A stretch of 64,000 nucleotides of DNA, taken from Egibacteraceae bacterium (GTDB lineage Bacteria > Actinomycetota > Nitriliruptoria > Euzebyales > Egibacteraceae). Location: assembly GCA_030446745.1 (NCBI GenBank), contig JAUJMS010000001.1, positions 199,050 to 263,049 on the forward strand. The letters are read 5' to 3'. The notes below the pieces were generated by a model. It was given only the letters and a program-made list of their open reading frames with translations, was not told the origin of the DNA and made no database searches. Below are positions 1 through 9,218 of this stretch, piece after piece. Position 1 is the first letter of the stretch; each line of letters starts with the position of its first letter. The translations under genes and the position numbers were made by a program.

Positions 1-885
1 CGCGTCGCGCGGGTCGGTGACGTCGAGCTTGACGTAGCCGGCGTCCCAGTACGACAGCAGCATCTGGAAGCGACCACCGATCTCCTTGACGACCATGTCG
101 TGGAGGAACACCTCGTCGAGACCCTGCTGCGTGATCTGCGGGAACGACTCGGCGAGGTTGTACTCGGCGATCAGCGCCGGCTTCTTCGGGTTGGTGATGT
201 CGACGATGTCGACGTCGTCGGCCTCTTCGTTGTCCACCATCACCGCGTACGCGCGCCTGCCGGCGTCCCACGCGAACACGCTGTGGGTTTCGTGCGCGTC
301 CTTCTTGCCCGTACCGGACACCACCTCGTCGCCGAAGCCCACGAACAGCGGCGTCGGGTGGGCCGGGTCGGTGACGTCGTAGGCGTTGATGCCGCCGAAG
401 CCCGCCGTGTCGCGGCACTTCTCGTTGTTCGTCACGAGGATGTCGCCCTTGAACCGCGGCGTGGTGATGCGCACCGCCTGGACGCCCTCGCCCGGGTAGC
501 TGCCTTCCTTGGCCTGGATGAAGGCGACCTCGTCGGGGTTGTCCACGTCGGAGATGTCGACGACGTGCACGCCGTTGTACTTGCAGGTCACGCCGCCCCA
601 GGCGGCGACGAAGGCGGTGTCGCCGTCGGGAGAGACCCCGACGTCGGCGATCTTGCCTTCGCTGACGTTGCGCAGGGCCAACTTCGACACCACGTCGACG
701 TTCTCGCGCTCGGGGTCGAGGTGGCCCTCGGTGCCACCGTGCTGCACGTGCTGGTCGTGGCCGTGCGTCGCCTTCGCGTTGTCGATCGCGCCGTCGTCGA
801 CGTCGTCGTGCGCGAACGCCGTGCCCGCCGCGAGCAACGAGAACGCGAGCGCCAAGGCGAGCAGGGGCCGGAGCCGTTGCGACAT
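1..885 (-). CDS. Secreted LVIVD-repeat protein, 3' end beyond window
   Basis: Open frame reading leftward from ATG at 885 to the window edge, about 295 codons without a stop. The N-terminus is a signal peptide: basic start, hydrophobic core LLALALAFSLLAAG, then an AFA-type cleavage site. A His/Asp-rich stretch follows (about residues 26-60), then repeated beta-propeller-like blades carrying the motif family VHVVDISDVDNP, INAYDVTDPAHP, VDIVDITNP and VKLDVTDP. These are LVIVD repeats, found in secreted or surface proteins of unknown biochemical function. The purine-rich GAGGAGACTTC precedes the ATG and serves as ribosome site. The gene is divergent from aroG. The C-terminus is outside the window, so length and any anchor cannot be judged. 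Confidence 0.8.
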   Translation of the reverse strand, partial: MSQRLRPLLALALAFSLLAAGTAFAHDDVDDGAIDNAKATHGHDQHVQHGGTEGHLDPERENVDVVSKLALRNVSEGKIADVGVSPDGDTAFVAAWGGVTCKYNGVHVVDISDVDNPDEVAFIQAKEGSYPGEGVQAVRITTPRFKGDILVTNNEKCRDTAGFGGINAYDVTDPAHPTPLFVGFGDEVVSGTGKKDAHETHSVFAWDAGRRAYAVMVDNEEADDVDIVDITNPKKPALIAEYNLAESFPQITQQGLDEVFLHDMVVKEIGGRFQMLLSYWDAGYVKLDVTDPRDA

Positions 886-1090
886 GAAGTCTCCTCAAGT
901 GGTCGGACCGGCCTGCCGAAACAGACCGCGGGACAGCAGGATGGCCGGGGCTCCGATGGAGGTCGGAACGCCGGTACGTCTGGCAAGGGTACGCGATCAC
1001 GCACCCGGCGGTAGGCCTTTCGTCTGATCCGGCGGGGTCCGCGCGCACGGCGCGTTGCAGCGCTGCCCGTCGGATGGGACAGTGAGGGCC
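886..1090. promoter_or_regulatory. Divergent intergenic region between LVIVD gene and aroG
   Basis: About 205 bases between two divergent starts, so it must hold promoters for both genes. I see no clear -35/-10 pair, operator palindrome or leader-peptide attenuator. The open frames running through it on the plus strand have implausible composition and are not called. Confidence 0.35.
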
Positions 1091-2449
1091 ATGTCCACCG
1101 CCGCCCGCACTCATGGCTGGTCCCCCTCCTCGTGGGCGGCCTACCACGCCGCGCAGCAGCCCGAATGGCCCGACGACGGGGCGCTCGCCGCGGTGCTCGC
1201 CGACGTGGCGGCGATGCCGCCGCTGGTGTTCGCCGGCGAGGCCCGCGCGCTGCGCGACCGGCTCGCGGCGGTGGCGGCGGGCGATGCCTTCCTGCTGCAG
1301 GGCGGCGACTGCGCCGAGACGTTCGCCGCCTTCGGCGCCGACGCGATCCGCGACAAGCTCAAGGTGCTGCTGCAGATGGCGGTCGTGCTGACCTACGGCG
1401 CCCAGCTGCCGGTCGTCAAGGTCGGGCGCATCGCCGGACAGTTCGCCAAACCGCGGTCGTCACCCGTCGAGGTCGTCGACGGCGTGGAGCTGCCGGCGTG
1501 GCGTGGCGACGCGGTCAACGGCGTTGACACCTCCGCGGCGTCGCGCCGCCCGGACCCCGCCCGCCTGCTGCGCGTCTACCACCAGTCGGCGGCGACCCTG
1601 AACCTGCTGCGGGCGTTCACGCGGGGCGGCTTTGCCGACCTCGAGAAGGTCCACGTGTGGAACCAGGAGTTCGTCGCCGCCTCGCCCGAAGGCCGGCGGT
1701 ACGCGGCGCTCGGTGACGAGATCGCCCGCGCGCTGCGGTTCCTTGCCGCGTGCGGGGTCGACGTGCGCAACGACCCGACCTTTCACACCGTCGACTTCTG
1801 GACCTCCCACGAGGCGCTGCTGCTCGATTACGAGCAGGCGCTGACCCGGCAGGACTCGCTGACGGGGCGCTGGTACGACTGCAGCGCGCACATGCTCTGG
1901 ATCGGTGAGCGCACCCGCGACCCCGATGGTGCCCACGTGCACTTCCTGTCGGGCGTCGACAACCCCGTCGGCGTGAAGCTCGGGCCGTCCGCGACGCCCG
2001 AGGCGGTCGCGGCGCTCGCGGCCCGGCTCAATCCGGACAACGCCCCTGGACGGCTGACGCTGATCGCCCGCATGGGCGCCCCGTACGTCGAGGACGCGCT
2101 GCCACCGCTCGTGCGCGGCGTCCGCGACCGCGGCCTGTCGGTGGTGTGGTCGTGCGACCCGATGCACGGCAACACCTTCGTCTCGGCGACGGGCTACAAG
2201 ACCCGGCGGTTCACCGACGTGCTCGCCGAGCTTCGCGTCTTCTTCGGCGTGCACCGCGCCGAGGGCACCGTCCCGGGGGGCGTCCACATCGAGCTGACCG
2301 GCGAGGACGTCACCGAGTGCCTCGGCGGGGCGCAGGACATCGCCGACATGGACCTCGCGTACCGCTACGAGACCGCCTGCGACCCGCGGCTGAACAACGA
2401 GCAGGCGCTCGAGCTGGCCTTCGAGGTCGCCGCCATGCTCCGCACCTGA
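1091..2449 (+). CDS. aroG: Class II 3-deoxy-7-phosphoheptulonate (DAHP) synthase
   Basis: Condenses phosphoenolpyruvate and erythrose 4-phosphate, the first step of the shikimate pathway in the cytoplasm. The 452-residue length fits the class II (plant/actinobacterial) family. Recognisable blocks in order: QGGDCAETF with the metal-binding Cys, [12 protein letters not shown] for phosphate binding, [10 protein letters not shown] with the metal-binding His, and [15 protein letters not shown] with Glu and further active-site residues. ATG at 1091 is chosen because it starts the normal family N-terminus; the frame stays open upstream to 1055, but that sequence is not family-like. Class II enzymes are usually feedback inhibited by aromatic amino acids through inserted helices. 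The neighbours are not aromatic-pathway genes. Confidence 0.95.
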   Translation: MSTAARTHGWSPSSWAAYHAAQQPEWPDDGALAAVLADVAAMPPLVFAGEARALRDRLAAVAAGDAFLLQGGDCAETFAAFGADAIRDKLKVLLQMAVVLTYGAQLPVVKVGRIAGQFAKPRSSPVEVVDGVELPAWRGDAVNGVDTSAASRRPDPARLLRVYHQSAATLNLLRAFTRGGFADLEKVHVWNQEFVAASPEGRRYAALGDEIARALRFLAACGVDVRNDPTFHTVDFWTSHEALLLDYEQALTRQDSLTGRWYDCSAHMLWIGERTRDPDGAHVHFLSGVDNPVGVKLGPSATPEAVAALAARLNPDNAPGRLTLIARMGAPYVEDALPPLVRGVRDRGLSVVWSCDPMHGNTFVSATGYKTRRFTDVLAELRVFFGVHRAEGTVPGGVHIELTGEDVTECLGGAQDIADMDLAYRYETACDPRLNNEQALELAFEVAAMLRT

Positions 2450-2517
2450 CCCCGGCCCTTGTCACCGGCTTTGCGCTTCCGGTGCCGTCGCTGACGCAGC
2501 CCGGGTGAGCGCTCCGG

Positions 2518-3696
2518 TCAGAAGCGGCACGAGCCGGTGCCGACCGGGGTGTTGCGCGCGATGGCGTCGCGGACGTCGTCGCGGACGGAGGCCGCCGCAA
2601 GCGCGTAGGCGGTTCCGGGTTCCGCCGCGGCGGCGGCGAACACCACGCCCGCGACGCGCCCTTCGCTCGTGACGAACGGGCCACCTGAGTCGCCCCGCTG
2701 CACGCCCGCGGACAGGGTGAGCACCTGCCGGTTGACCACGCCGCGCCCGTAGATGTCGCGTCCCACGGCCTCGCCGCGCCCACGCACGGCCGCGGGCTTG
2801 ACGACGAGGTCGCGGCGCCCGCCGGGGAAGCCGAGCGTCGCGCCGGCGGTACCGCGCTCGGCCGCATCGGTCACCCATGGGATCGCACGGGCGGCCGCGT
2901 CGGGAGCGGCGAGCACCGCGAGGTCGATGTCGGGATCGACGTAGATCGCCCGGGCCTGGTGCTCGCCGGCGCGGTCTCGTACCGCGAGCTGCCCGACACC
3001 GGCGACGACGTGGGCGTTCGTCACGACGAACCCCGGCTCGGGAACGAAGCCGGTTCCCGACGACATCCCCCCGCATCCGACGCCGACGACCTGGACGACG
3101 CTGCGCGCCCCGGCCCGCTGCGCCGCGGCGACGGCACCCCTGCTCGGCGGGTCGACCGGCGGGGCGATGGCCCCGCCGAAGTCGCTGAACACCGTCGGAA
3201 AGCCCTGGCGGTTCAGGTAGCCGCCGACACGGCTGAACACGTCCGGCGGTGGCGGGAGCGCGTCGTCGACCACCGCGACGATGCGCGAGGTGCGGACCTC
3301 CTTGGCGACGGCGGGGACCGGCCCCTGCGCGAGCACCGAGCCGAGCAGCCACACGGCGAGGAGCAGACCCGTGACGCCGACCGCGACGCCGGCGGTGCGG
3401 TCAACCGACGCCGCGCCCACGTCGGCGGCCGCCGCGCGCAGGCGCACGCCGACCGCCAGGCCGGCCACCTGCCCGACGACGATCGCGACCAGCAACAGTC
3501 CGAGGGTGAGCAACGACAGCGTCGACCCCGGCTCGGGGACGAACGACGCAGCGATACGCGGGGCGGCGAGCGCCCCGACCAGCAGCCCCACCGCCGCGCC
3601 GCCGAAGGCGGCGACCTGCGACAGCGCGCCCTGGCGGAAGCCGCGGGCGGCCGAGTAGACCAGCCCGAGCAGCAGCACGAGGTCGACGACGTTCAT
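2518..3696 (-). CDS. MarP-like membrane serine protease (CvpA + trypsin-like)
   Basis: About 392 residues. The first ~140 carry four hydrophobic helices of the CvpA/colicin V production type (starts NVVDLVLLLGLVYSAARG). The C-terminal ~200 are a trypsin-like periplasmic domain: GTGFVPEPGFVVTNAHVV with the catalytic His, DPDIDLAVL with the Asp, and RGDSGGPFV with the nucleophilic Ser. This layout matches mycobacterial MarP (Rv3671c), which supports acid and oxidative stress resistance. Two Cys residues flank the protease domain, as in MarP where a disulphide regulates activity. Start taken at ATG 3696; an in-frame ATG at 3705 is equally possible. The gene is divergent from the dehydratase with only about 25 bases between starts. 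Confidence 0.88.
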   Translation of the reverse strand: MNVVDLVLLLGLVYSAARGFRQGALSQVAAFGGAAVGLLVGALAAPRIAASFVPEPGSTLSLLTLGLLLVAIVVGQVAGLAVGVRLRAAAADVGAASVDRTAGVAVGVTGLLLAVWLLGSVLAQGPVPAVAKEVRTSRIVAVVDDALPPPPDVFSRVGGYLNRQGFPTVFSDFGGAIAPPVDPPSRGAVAAAQRAGARSVVQVVGVGCGGMSSGTGFVPEPGFVVTNAHVVAGVGQLAVRDRAGEHQARAIYVDPDIDLAVLAAPDAAARAIPWVTDAAERGTAGATLGFPGGRRDLVVKPAAVRGRGEAVGRDIYGRGVVNRQVLTLSAGVQRGDSGGPFVTSEGRVAGVVFAAAAAEPGTAYALAAASVRDDVRDAIARNTPVGTGSCRF

Positions 3697-3730
3697 GGGC
3701 GGCATGGTAGGGACCGCTACCGTGCCGACG

Positions 3731-4714
3731 ATGATCGGGATCGACGACGTCCGCGCGGCGGCGGCACGGCTCGAAGGCGTCGCCAACCGCACCCCCGTGC
3801 TGACGTCGCGGACCCTGAACCGGATCACCGGCGCCGAGGTGTACCTCAAGGCCGAGTGCTACCAGCGCGGCGGCGCGTTCAAGTTCCGCGGCGCCTACAA
3901 CAAGATCGCGAGCCTGCCGTCCCCCGCCCTGGCGCTCGGCGTCGCCGCGTTCTCGTCGGGCAACCACGCCCAGGCGGTCGCCATCGCGGCCCGGCTTGTC
4001 GGCACCACCGCGGTCATCGTCATGCCCGAGGACACGCCCGACGCGAAGCTCGCCGCGACGCGCGGGTACGGCGCGGAGGTCGTCACCTACGACCGCTACC
4101 GCGAGGATCGCGAGGCGATCGGGGCCGCGCTCGCCGAGGAACGCGGGCTCACGCTCGTGCCGCCGTACGAGGACCCGCTCGTCATGGCCGGGCAGGGCAC
4201 CGTCGCGAGCGAGCTCATCGACGAGGTCGGCGACCTCGACGTGCTGCTCGTCTGCGTCGGCGGCGGCGGGCTGATCGCCGGCTGCGCGACGGTGGCCAAG
4301 GCGATGGTTCCCGGCATCGAGGTCATCGGGGTCGAGCCCGAGACCGGCGACGACACCGCGCAGTCGCTCGCGGCCGGCCGGCGCGTGCGCATCCCCGTGC
4401 CGCGCACGATCGCCGACGGCCAGATGGCCGACATCCCTGGGCGCCTGACGTTCCAGGTCAACCGCAGGCTGCTCGACGGCGTCGCGCTGGTGTCCGACGC
4501 CGAGATCCTCGACGCGATGGCGTTGTTGTTCGACCGCTGCAAGGTCGTCGCCGAACCCAGCGGGGCGTCGGCGCTCGCCGCGCTGCTCGCCGGCCGCGTC
4601 GACGTCGGCGACCGGCGCGTCGGCGTGACGATCTCCGGCGGCAACGTGGGGCTCGCGCGGTTCGTGTCGCTCATGGCGGGCCGCTCGGGACCCACCGGTC
4701 CCGGCGCCGTCTGA
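3731..4714 (+). CDS. Threonine/serine dehydratase (PLP fold type II), no ACT domain
   Basis: A pyridoxal-phosphate enzyme converting threonine or serine to 2-oxobutyrate or pyruvate plus ammonia. Family signs: GGAFKFRGAYNK with the Schiff-base Lys, SSGNHAQAVA phosphate/substrate loop, VCVGGGGLIAG tetraglycine loop holding PLP phosphate, and a late SGGN. At 327 residues it lacks the C-terminal ACT-like regulatory domain of biosynthetic IlvA, so it resembles the short catabolic threonine dehydratase / serine racemase group. A GTG at 3722 is an alternative start with GGTAGGGA upstream. It is divergent from the MarP-like gene and has no amino-acid operon around it, so isoleucine versus catabolic role cannot be fixed. 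Confidence 0.88.
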   Translation: MIGIDDVRAAAARLEGVANRTPVLTSRTLNRITGAEVYLKAECYQRGGAFKFRGAYNKIASLPSPALALGVAAFSSGNHAQAVAIAARLVGTTAVIVMPEDTPDAKLAATRGYGAEVVTYDRYREDREAIGAALAEERGLTLVPPYEDPLVMAGQGTVASELIDEVGDLDVLLVCVGGGGLIAGCATVAKAMVPGIEVIGVEPETGDDTAQSLAAGRRVRIPVPRTIADGQMADIPGRLTFQVNRRLLDGVALVSDAEILDAMALLFDRCKVVAEPSGASALAALLAGRVDVGDRRVGVTISGGNVGLARFVSLMAGRSGPTGPGAV

Positions 4715-4750
4715 CGCCGCGGCAACGCCGCGCGGGCGCGGCGCAAGGGC

Positions 4751-5071
4751 TCAGATCAGCGTGCGGATCTCGCCGTCGGTGGCGTGCAAGACCGCACGCG
4801 CGGCCTCGTGCAGCGCCGCGTGGGCGTGGCGGAACGACGCGATCTCGTCGTCGGCCACCTCGCCGTTGCCCGCGGCGGTCGGCTCGTCGAGCGCCTGGAG
4901 GGCGGCGTCCCAGTCCGTCGCCGCGGCGGCGCGCCGCAGGTGCATGTTCGGCGCCTGCAGCAGCGCGCGCTCGAGGTCCTGGATGACCGTGAGCACGACG
5001 TCGGTCGTCGTGCGCACGCCCGGCGTAGTGAGCAGGTGCAGCGCCTGCAGCTTGCGCATCGCCATCGCCAT
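4751..5071 (-). CDS. Hypothetical protein, 106 aa
   Basis: Unrecognised, mostly helical, soluble protein starting MAMAMRKLQALHLL and rich in Ala, Asp and Glu. Nearly every third codon position is G or C, as in neighbouring genes, which supports real coding. There are no membrane segments, signal peptide or motif. Three ATGs within five codons make the exact start uncertain, and no clear ribosome site precedes any of them. It ends 36 bases from the convergent dehydratase stop. Confidence 0.55.
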   Translation of the reverse strand: MAMAMRKLQALHLLTTPGVRTTTDVVLTVIQDLERALLQAPNMHLRRAAAATDWDAALQALDEPTAAGNGEVADDEIASFRHAHAALHEAARAVLHATDGEIRTLI

Positions 5072-5073
5072 GA

Positions 5074-5253
<180 letters not shown>

Positions 5254-5275
5254 CCCCCGCTTATCATCCCGGCCC

Positions 5276-6031
5276 ATGGCGCGCACGAAGCGGCGGACCA
5301 ACCCGGTGTTCGACGCCGGCGAGCTGCGGCTCATCGGCGGCGAGGCGCGCGCGGAGCGGGCGCTGGAGGATGCGGACAGCGTCGACCTGCTGGTGTGGAA
5401 CATCTTCTCGACGCTGGACACCCACCGCGACCGTGACTGGCTCGCCTACCGGCTCGAGGCGTTCGGCGGCGCCGGCATGGGCGCCCCGGTCCGGCTGTCG
5501 CTGTGGACCGGCGCCGAGCGGGAACCGCTGCTGCACCCGGCCCCCGGCTACGTCGCGCACGTCCGCGAGCGCGCGCAGGCAGCCGGCGGCGACGACGCGA
5601 CCGTCGCGGCGTTCGCCGCGCCGGTGGAGGTCCCCGTCCGGCTGGAGTCGCCCGACGTCCTCGCGCTCGTCGACGTGACCGTGGACACCGTCCCCGTCGG
5701 GCGGGGCGGGCGCGAACGTGTCGTGGAGCTCGTCGACGCCGGGCTGGAGCAGGCCCGGCGGCTGGGCAAACGCCTCGCCGTCGCGACCGTGTACCAGTCG
5801 GCCACGGCCGCGTCGACGCAGCTGTCGTCGCGGATCAACGATCTGCGCGACCCCACGGCGCTCGCGGCGGCGCTGCCCCACCGGCGGGTGGTCCCGCCCG
5901 TGACGCTGCGGGAGGTGTCGTGGCGGCAGCTGCTGCGCCTGTGGTCGGCCGAGATCGGCTACCTCGACGTCGGCGGACAGCCGGTCAAGGCCTTCCTGGA
6001 GCACTGCCGCGCGCGTGGCCTGCTCGCATGA
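5276..6031 (+). CDS. Conserved hypothetical protein, 251 aa
   Basis: Unrecognised soluble protein. The basic start MARTKRRTNPVFD is followed by an alpha/beta sequence including DLLVWNIFSTLDTHRDRDWL and VPVRLESPDVLALVDVTVDTV. No transmembrane segments, signal peptide or catalytic motif that I can name. Codon use matches neighbours. It starts 22 bases after the fragment at 5104-5253 and faces the dps gene, with its stop 31 bases from the dps stop. The start is the only ATG near the beginning of the plausible reading. Confidence 0.7.
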   Translation: MARTKRRTNPVFDAGELRLIGGEARAERALEDADSVDLLVWNIFSTLDTHRDRDWLAYRLEAFGGAGMGAPVRLSLWTGAEREPLLHPAPGYVAHVRERAQAAGGDDATVAAFAAPVEVPVRLESPDVLALVDVTVDTVPVGRGGRERVVELVDAGLEQARRLGKRLAVATVYQSATAASTQLSSRINDLRDPTALAAALPHRRVVPPVTLREVSWRQLLRLWSAEIGYLDVGGQPVKAFLEHCRARGLLA

Positions 6032-6062
6032 CCCGTGCCCGACGCAGTCGCGGCGCCCAGCC

Positions 6063-6607
6063 TTAGCGCGACGCAGCGTCCGCCGCGTCGCGTTCGGTGG
6101 TCGCCGCTTCGTTGACCAGCCGGCCTGACTTGTCCTCGAGGTGGGCACGCACGAACCACTGGAACAGCTCGAGCTTCTCGCTGTGACCGATGAGCAGGTC
6201 CTGCGTTACCGGGTCGAGCTCCTCCAGCTCACCGATGGCAGCGCGGTGGTCCGCATTGACCCCGCTGTAAACCAAGTCGAGCGCCGAGAGATGCTCCTGC
6301 GTCCCGCCGCGACCGATGGCGTAGTCGTCCCAGCCGCGGTGGCTCGCGATGTAACCGGGCGTGCCGATCGGCTCGTAACCCAGCGTCGCGATGCGCTCGG
6401 CGATCTCGTCGGACATCGCCCGGACCGCCTCGACCTGCGGGTCGAGCATCTCGTGGACGCCGATGAAGCTCGGACCGATGACGTTCCAGTGGATGTGCTT
6501 GAGCGTCAGCTGCAGGTCGAGCAGGGAGTTGAGCCGCTGCTGGAGCAGCGTGGCGATCTTGCTGCCGCTCTCGGGTCAAGCCCCGGAATCGTGTAGCGCG
6601 AGACCAT
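6063..6607 (-). pseudogene. dps: Dps ferritin-like DNA-protection protein, frameshifted
   Basis: Dps forms a 12-mer that oxidises iron with peroxide and coats DNA in starvation. The N-terminus reads [12 protein letters not shown] in one frame; the rest, from SKIATLLQQRLNSLL onward, lies in another. It includes LKHIHWNVIGP and FIGVHEMLDPQVE with the inter-subunit ferroxidase His, Asp and Glu residues, and ends FQWFVRAHLEDKSG. One missing base near 6573-6575 (a GGG run on the plus strand) joins the two into a normal ~181-residue Dps. The downstream ATG at 6449 would lose helix A and could not make the site. Real loss or sequencing error cannot be told from sequence alone. It is divergent from the aminotransferase. 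Confidence 0.85.
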
Positions 6608-6725
6608 GCGGGCGTCCTTTCCATCGTCGGTACCGGCCGGGAAGCGTCCATTGCGGCCTACCCCGCACGCGGTGGTGGTAGCCGGGGCAGTTGACGCGGC
6701 AGCGAGGTCCGGCGACCGTTGCCGC

Positions 6726-7934
6726 ATGCAGACCGCTGCTGAACCCTCCGCCGTCGCCGCGCGCGTCCGCCGGGTCGCGGAGTCCGCCACCCTGGCGATC
6801 GACGCCCGTGCGAAGGCGCTGAAGGCAGCCGGGGAGGACGTCGTGGGGTTCGGCGCCGGCGAGCCTGACTTCCCCACGCCCGCCCACATCGTCGCCGCCG
6901 CGCAGCGCGCCTGCGCCGACCCGGCGAACCACCGCTACAGCCCCACCGCCGGCCTGCCGGCGCTGCGCGCCGCCATCGCGCGCAAGACCGCCCGCGACTC
7001 GGGCCTGGAGGTTTCGCCCGACGAGGTCCTCGTGGCCAACGGCGGCAAGCACGCCCTCTACACGGTGTTCCAGGCGCTGCTCGACCCGGGCGACGAGGTG
7101 CTGCTCCCGGCGCCGTACTGGGTCAGCTACCCCGAGCAGATCGCGCTCGCCGGCGGCCGCGCCGTCGCGGTGCCGACTGACGTCGGCTCGGGTTTCCGCG
7201 TGTCCGTCGAGCAGCTCGACGCGGCGCGAACGCCGCGGACGAAGGCACTGCTGTTCGTGTCACCGTCCAACCCGACCGGCGCGGTCTACCCCCCGGACGT
7301 CGTCGCCGCGATCGGGCGCTGGGCCGAGGACACCGGCCTGTGGGTGATCACCGACGAGATCTACGAGCACCTGGTGTACGGCGACGCGCGGTTCGTGAGC
7401 ATGCCGGCCGTCGTCGAGGGGTTGCGCGACCGCTGCATTGTCGTCAACGGGGTCGCCAAGACCTACGCGATGACCGGCTGGCGCGTCGGCTGGTCGATCG
7501 CGCCGGTCCCGTTCACCCGCGCGATGACGCGCCTGCAGAGCCATGCGACGTCCAACGTCGGCAACGTCGCGCAGGCCGCGGCGCTCGCCGCCGTCGAGGG
7601 GCCGCTGAACGACGTCGCGACGATGCGCGCGACGTACGACCGCCGGCGTCGCGTCGCGCACGAGCGGCTCGACGCCATCGAGGGCGTCGTCTGTCCGCTG
7701 CCCGAGGGCGCCTTCTACGCCTTTCCCTCCGTCGAAGGCGTGCTCGGCCGCGACGTGGGCGGACGCAGGGTCACGACCGCCGCGCAGCTGTGCGAGGCGC
7801 TGCTCGACTGCGCCAAGGTCGCACTGGTGCCAGGCGAGGGCTTCGGCGCCCCCGGGTACGTGCGGCTGTCCTACGCACTGTCCGACGAGGACCTCGTCAA
7901 GGGCCTCGAGCGAATCGCCGCCGCGCTGGCGTGA
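6726..7934 (+). CDS. Class I aminotransferase, aspartate/aromatic type
   Basis: Cytoplasmic PLP-dependent transaminase of fold type I, 402 residues, close to the AspC/AatA group of Gram-positives. Visible motifs: [14 protein letters not shown] near the start, [31 protein letters not shown] with the conserved Asn, [12 protein letters not shown] with the PLP pyridine-binding Asp, [16 protein letters not shown] with the Schiff-base Lys, and the late YVRLSYA with the carboxylate-binding Arg. ATG at 6726 begins the family-like N-terminus; an open stretch upstream to 6606 lacks family sequence and overlaps dps. Exact amino-donor specificity cannot be read from sequence. Confidence 0.9.
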   Translation: MQTAAEPSAVAARVRRVAESATLAIDARAKALKAAGEDVVGFGAGEPDFPTPAHIVAAAQRACADPANHRYSPTAGLPALRAAIARKTARDSGLEVSPDEVLVANGGKHALYTVFQALLDPGDEVLLPAPYWVSYPEQIALAGGRAVAVPTDVGSGFRVSVEQLDAARTPRTKALLFVSPSNPTGAVYPPDVVAAIGRWAEDTGLWVITDEIYEHLVYGDARFVSMPAVVEGLRDRCIVVNGVAKTYAMTGWRVGWSIAPVPFTRAMTRLQSHATSNVGNVAQAAALAAVEGPLNDVATMRATYDRRRRVAHERLDAIEGVVCPLPEGAFYAFPSVEGVLGRDVGGRRVTTAAQLCEALLDCAKVALVPGEGFGAPGYVRLSYALSDEDLVKGLERIAAALA

Positions 7935-8017
7935 GCGCCGGCGCCGTCGCTGCGCCGTGCATGATGCGTGGCGAATCGGTCATCATCGTGCGACACGACG
8001 AGGAGGTAGCGACAGCC

Positions 8018-8488
8018 ATGGCGGCCTTCCGCCTCACCAGCACGGCGTTCGCGCACGACGAACCACTGCCCGACGAGCAGCTGGGAGAGGACGAGGGTGT
8101 CTCCCCGCCACTGGCCTGGAGCGATGTCCCCGCCGACACGAAGGAGCTCATCCTCGTCTGCGACGACCCGGACGCCGACGCGGGCGTGGTGACCCACTGG
8201 GTCGTCTACGGCATCGCCCCGGATGCGGGCAGCCTGCCGGGCGCCGTGCCACGCGACGCCTACATCGAGGGCCCGATCGAGCTGGTACAGGGGCTCAACG
8301 AGTTCGACGAGGTCGGCTACTCCGGGCCCGAGCCGGACGAGGACCGCGGTCCCCACCGCATCTTCTTCCGGCTCTACGCGCTGGACACGGAACTCGTCAC
8401 CCTGCCACCCGGCGTCACGCGAACCGAGCTGCGCGCCGCCGCGAAGGACCACGTCCTCGGCATCGCGGAGCTCGTGGGCATCGCGTGA
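8018..8488 (+). CDS. PEBP family (YbhB/YbcL) protein
   Basis: 156-residue phosphatidylethanolamine-binding-protein family member. The signature CDDPDAD followed by THWVVYGI is the PEBP anion-binding pocket, preceded by GVSPPLAWSDVP and followed by PHRIFFRLYALD, all in normal order. Bacterial homologues are small cytoplasmic proteins of uncertain function, often annotated as kinase-inhibitor-like. A strong AGGAGG at 8001-8006 lies 11 bases before ATG 8018, fixing the start. It is the second of several same-strand genes with short gaps; the enoyl-CoA hydratase starts 31 bases downstream. Confidence 0.9.
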   Translation: MAAFRLTSTAFAHDEPLPDEQLGEDEGVSPPLAWSDVPADTKELILVCDDPDADAGVVTHWVVYGIAPDAGSLPGAVPRDAYIEGPIELVQGLNEFDEVGYSGPEPDEDRGPHRIFFRLYALDTELVTLPPGVTRTELRAAAKDHVLGIAELVGIA

Positions 8489-8519
8489 CGCGGGCGCGCT
8501 GCCGGCCCTGGAGTGCGTC

Positions 8520-9215
8520 GTGAGGATCACGCGCCACGTCGACGACGCGGTGGCGACGCTGACCATCGACGACGGAAAGGTCAACGCGTTCGACCGTGAG
8601 CTCTTCGGCGAGCTCGACGCCGCGATGGACGAGTGCGCCGACGACAACGCCGTGGTGGTCGCCGGGCGGCCGGGGATGTTCTCGGCCGGGTTGAACACCA
8701 AGCGCATGGCGGCACTCGACGATGCGGGGATGGCGGACCTGCTCGTCGCGTTCGGCCAGACGATGATGCGCGTGTGGCTGGAACCGCGACCGGTCGTCGC
8801 GGCGGTCACCGGCCACGCCGTGGCGGGCGGCACGATCCTGGCGATGGCCTGCGACCACGCCGTCGCGGCCGCCGGCGAGTACGCGTGGGGGCTGACCGAG
8901 ACGACCATCGGATTTCCGCTGCCGTCGTGGGTCATCGCGCTCGCCCGCGGCAACGTGCGCGCCGACCGCCTCGACGACCTGCTGCTGCCGGGGCGAACCG
9001 TCGGTCCCGACGCTGCCGTGGAGGCCGGCTTCGCCGACGTGGTCGCCGTGCCAGACGCCGTCGTGGCGACGGCGCAGGCGCGCGCCCGTGAGCTCGCGGC
9101 GCTGCCGCGGTCGGCCTACGCCGAGACCAAGCGCCGGCTGCGCGGCGACGCCGCCGCGGCGGCGCTTGCCGGCGTCGCCGGGGATGTCGCGACGCTGCTC
9201 GCCGCGCGGGCGTAG
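8520..9215 (+). CDS. Enoyl-CoA hydratase/isomerase family protein
   Basis: Crotonase-fold protein, 231 residues, shorter than the usual ~260. It starts at GTG 8520 after a GGAG six bases upstream. Crotonase features: VAGRPGMFSAGLNTKRM for the first oxyanion-hole strand, GHAVAGGTILAMACDHA for the second, and WGLTETTIGFPLPSW for the CoA pocket. The usual catalytic Glu pair is only partly apparent, so hydratase versus isomerase or hydrolase chemistry is undecided. It ends four bases before the ATP-grasp gene and is probably co-transcribed with it. Confidence 0.85.
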   Translation: MRITRHVDDAVATLTIDDGKVNAFDRELFGELDAAMDECADDNAVVVAGRPGMFSAGLNTKRMAALDDAGMADLLVAFGQTMMRVWLEPRPVVAAVTGHAVAGGTILAMACDHAVAAAGEYAWGLTETTIGFPLPSWVIALARGNVRADRLDDLLLPGRTVGPDAAVEAGFADVVAVPDAVVATAQARARELAALPRSAYAETKRRLRGDAAAAALAGVAGDVATLLAARA

Positions 9216-9218
9216 CGC

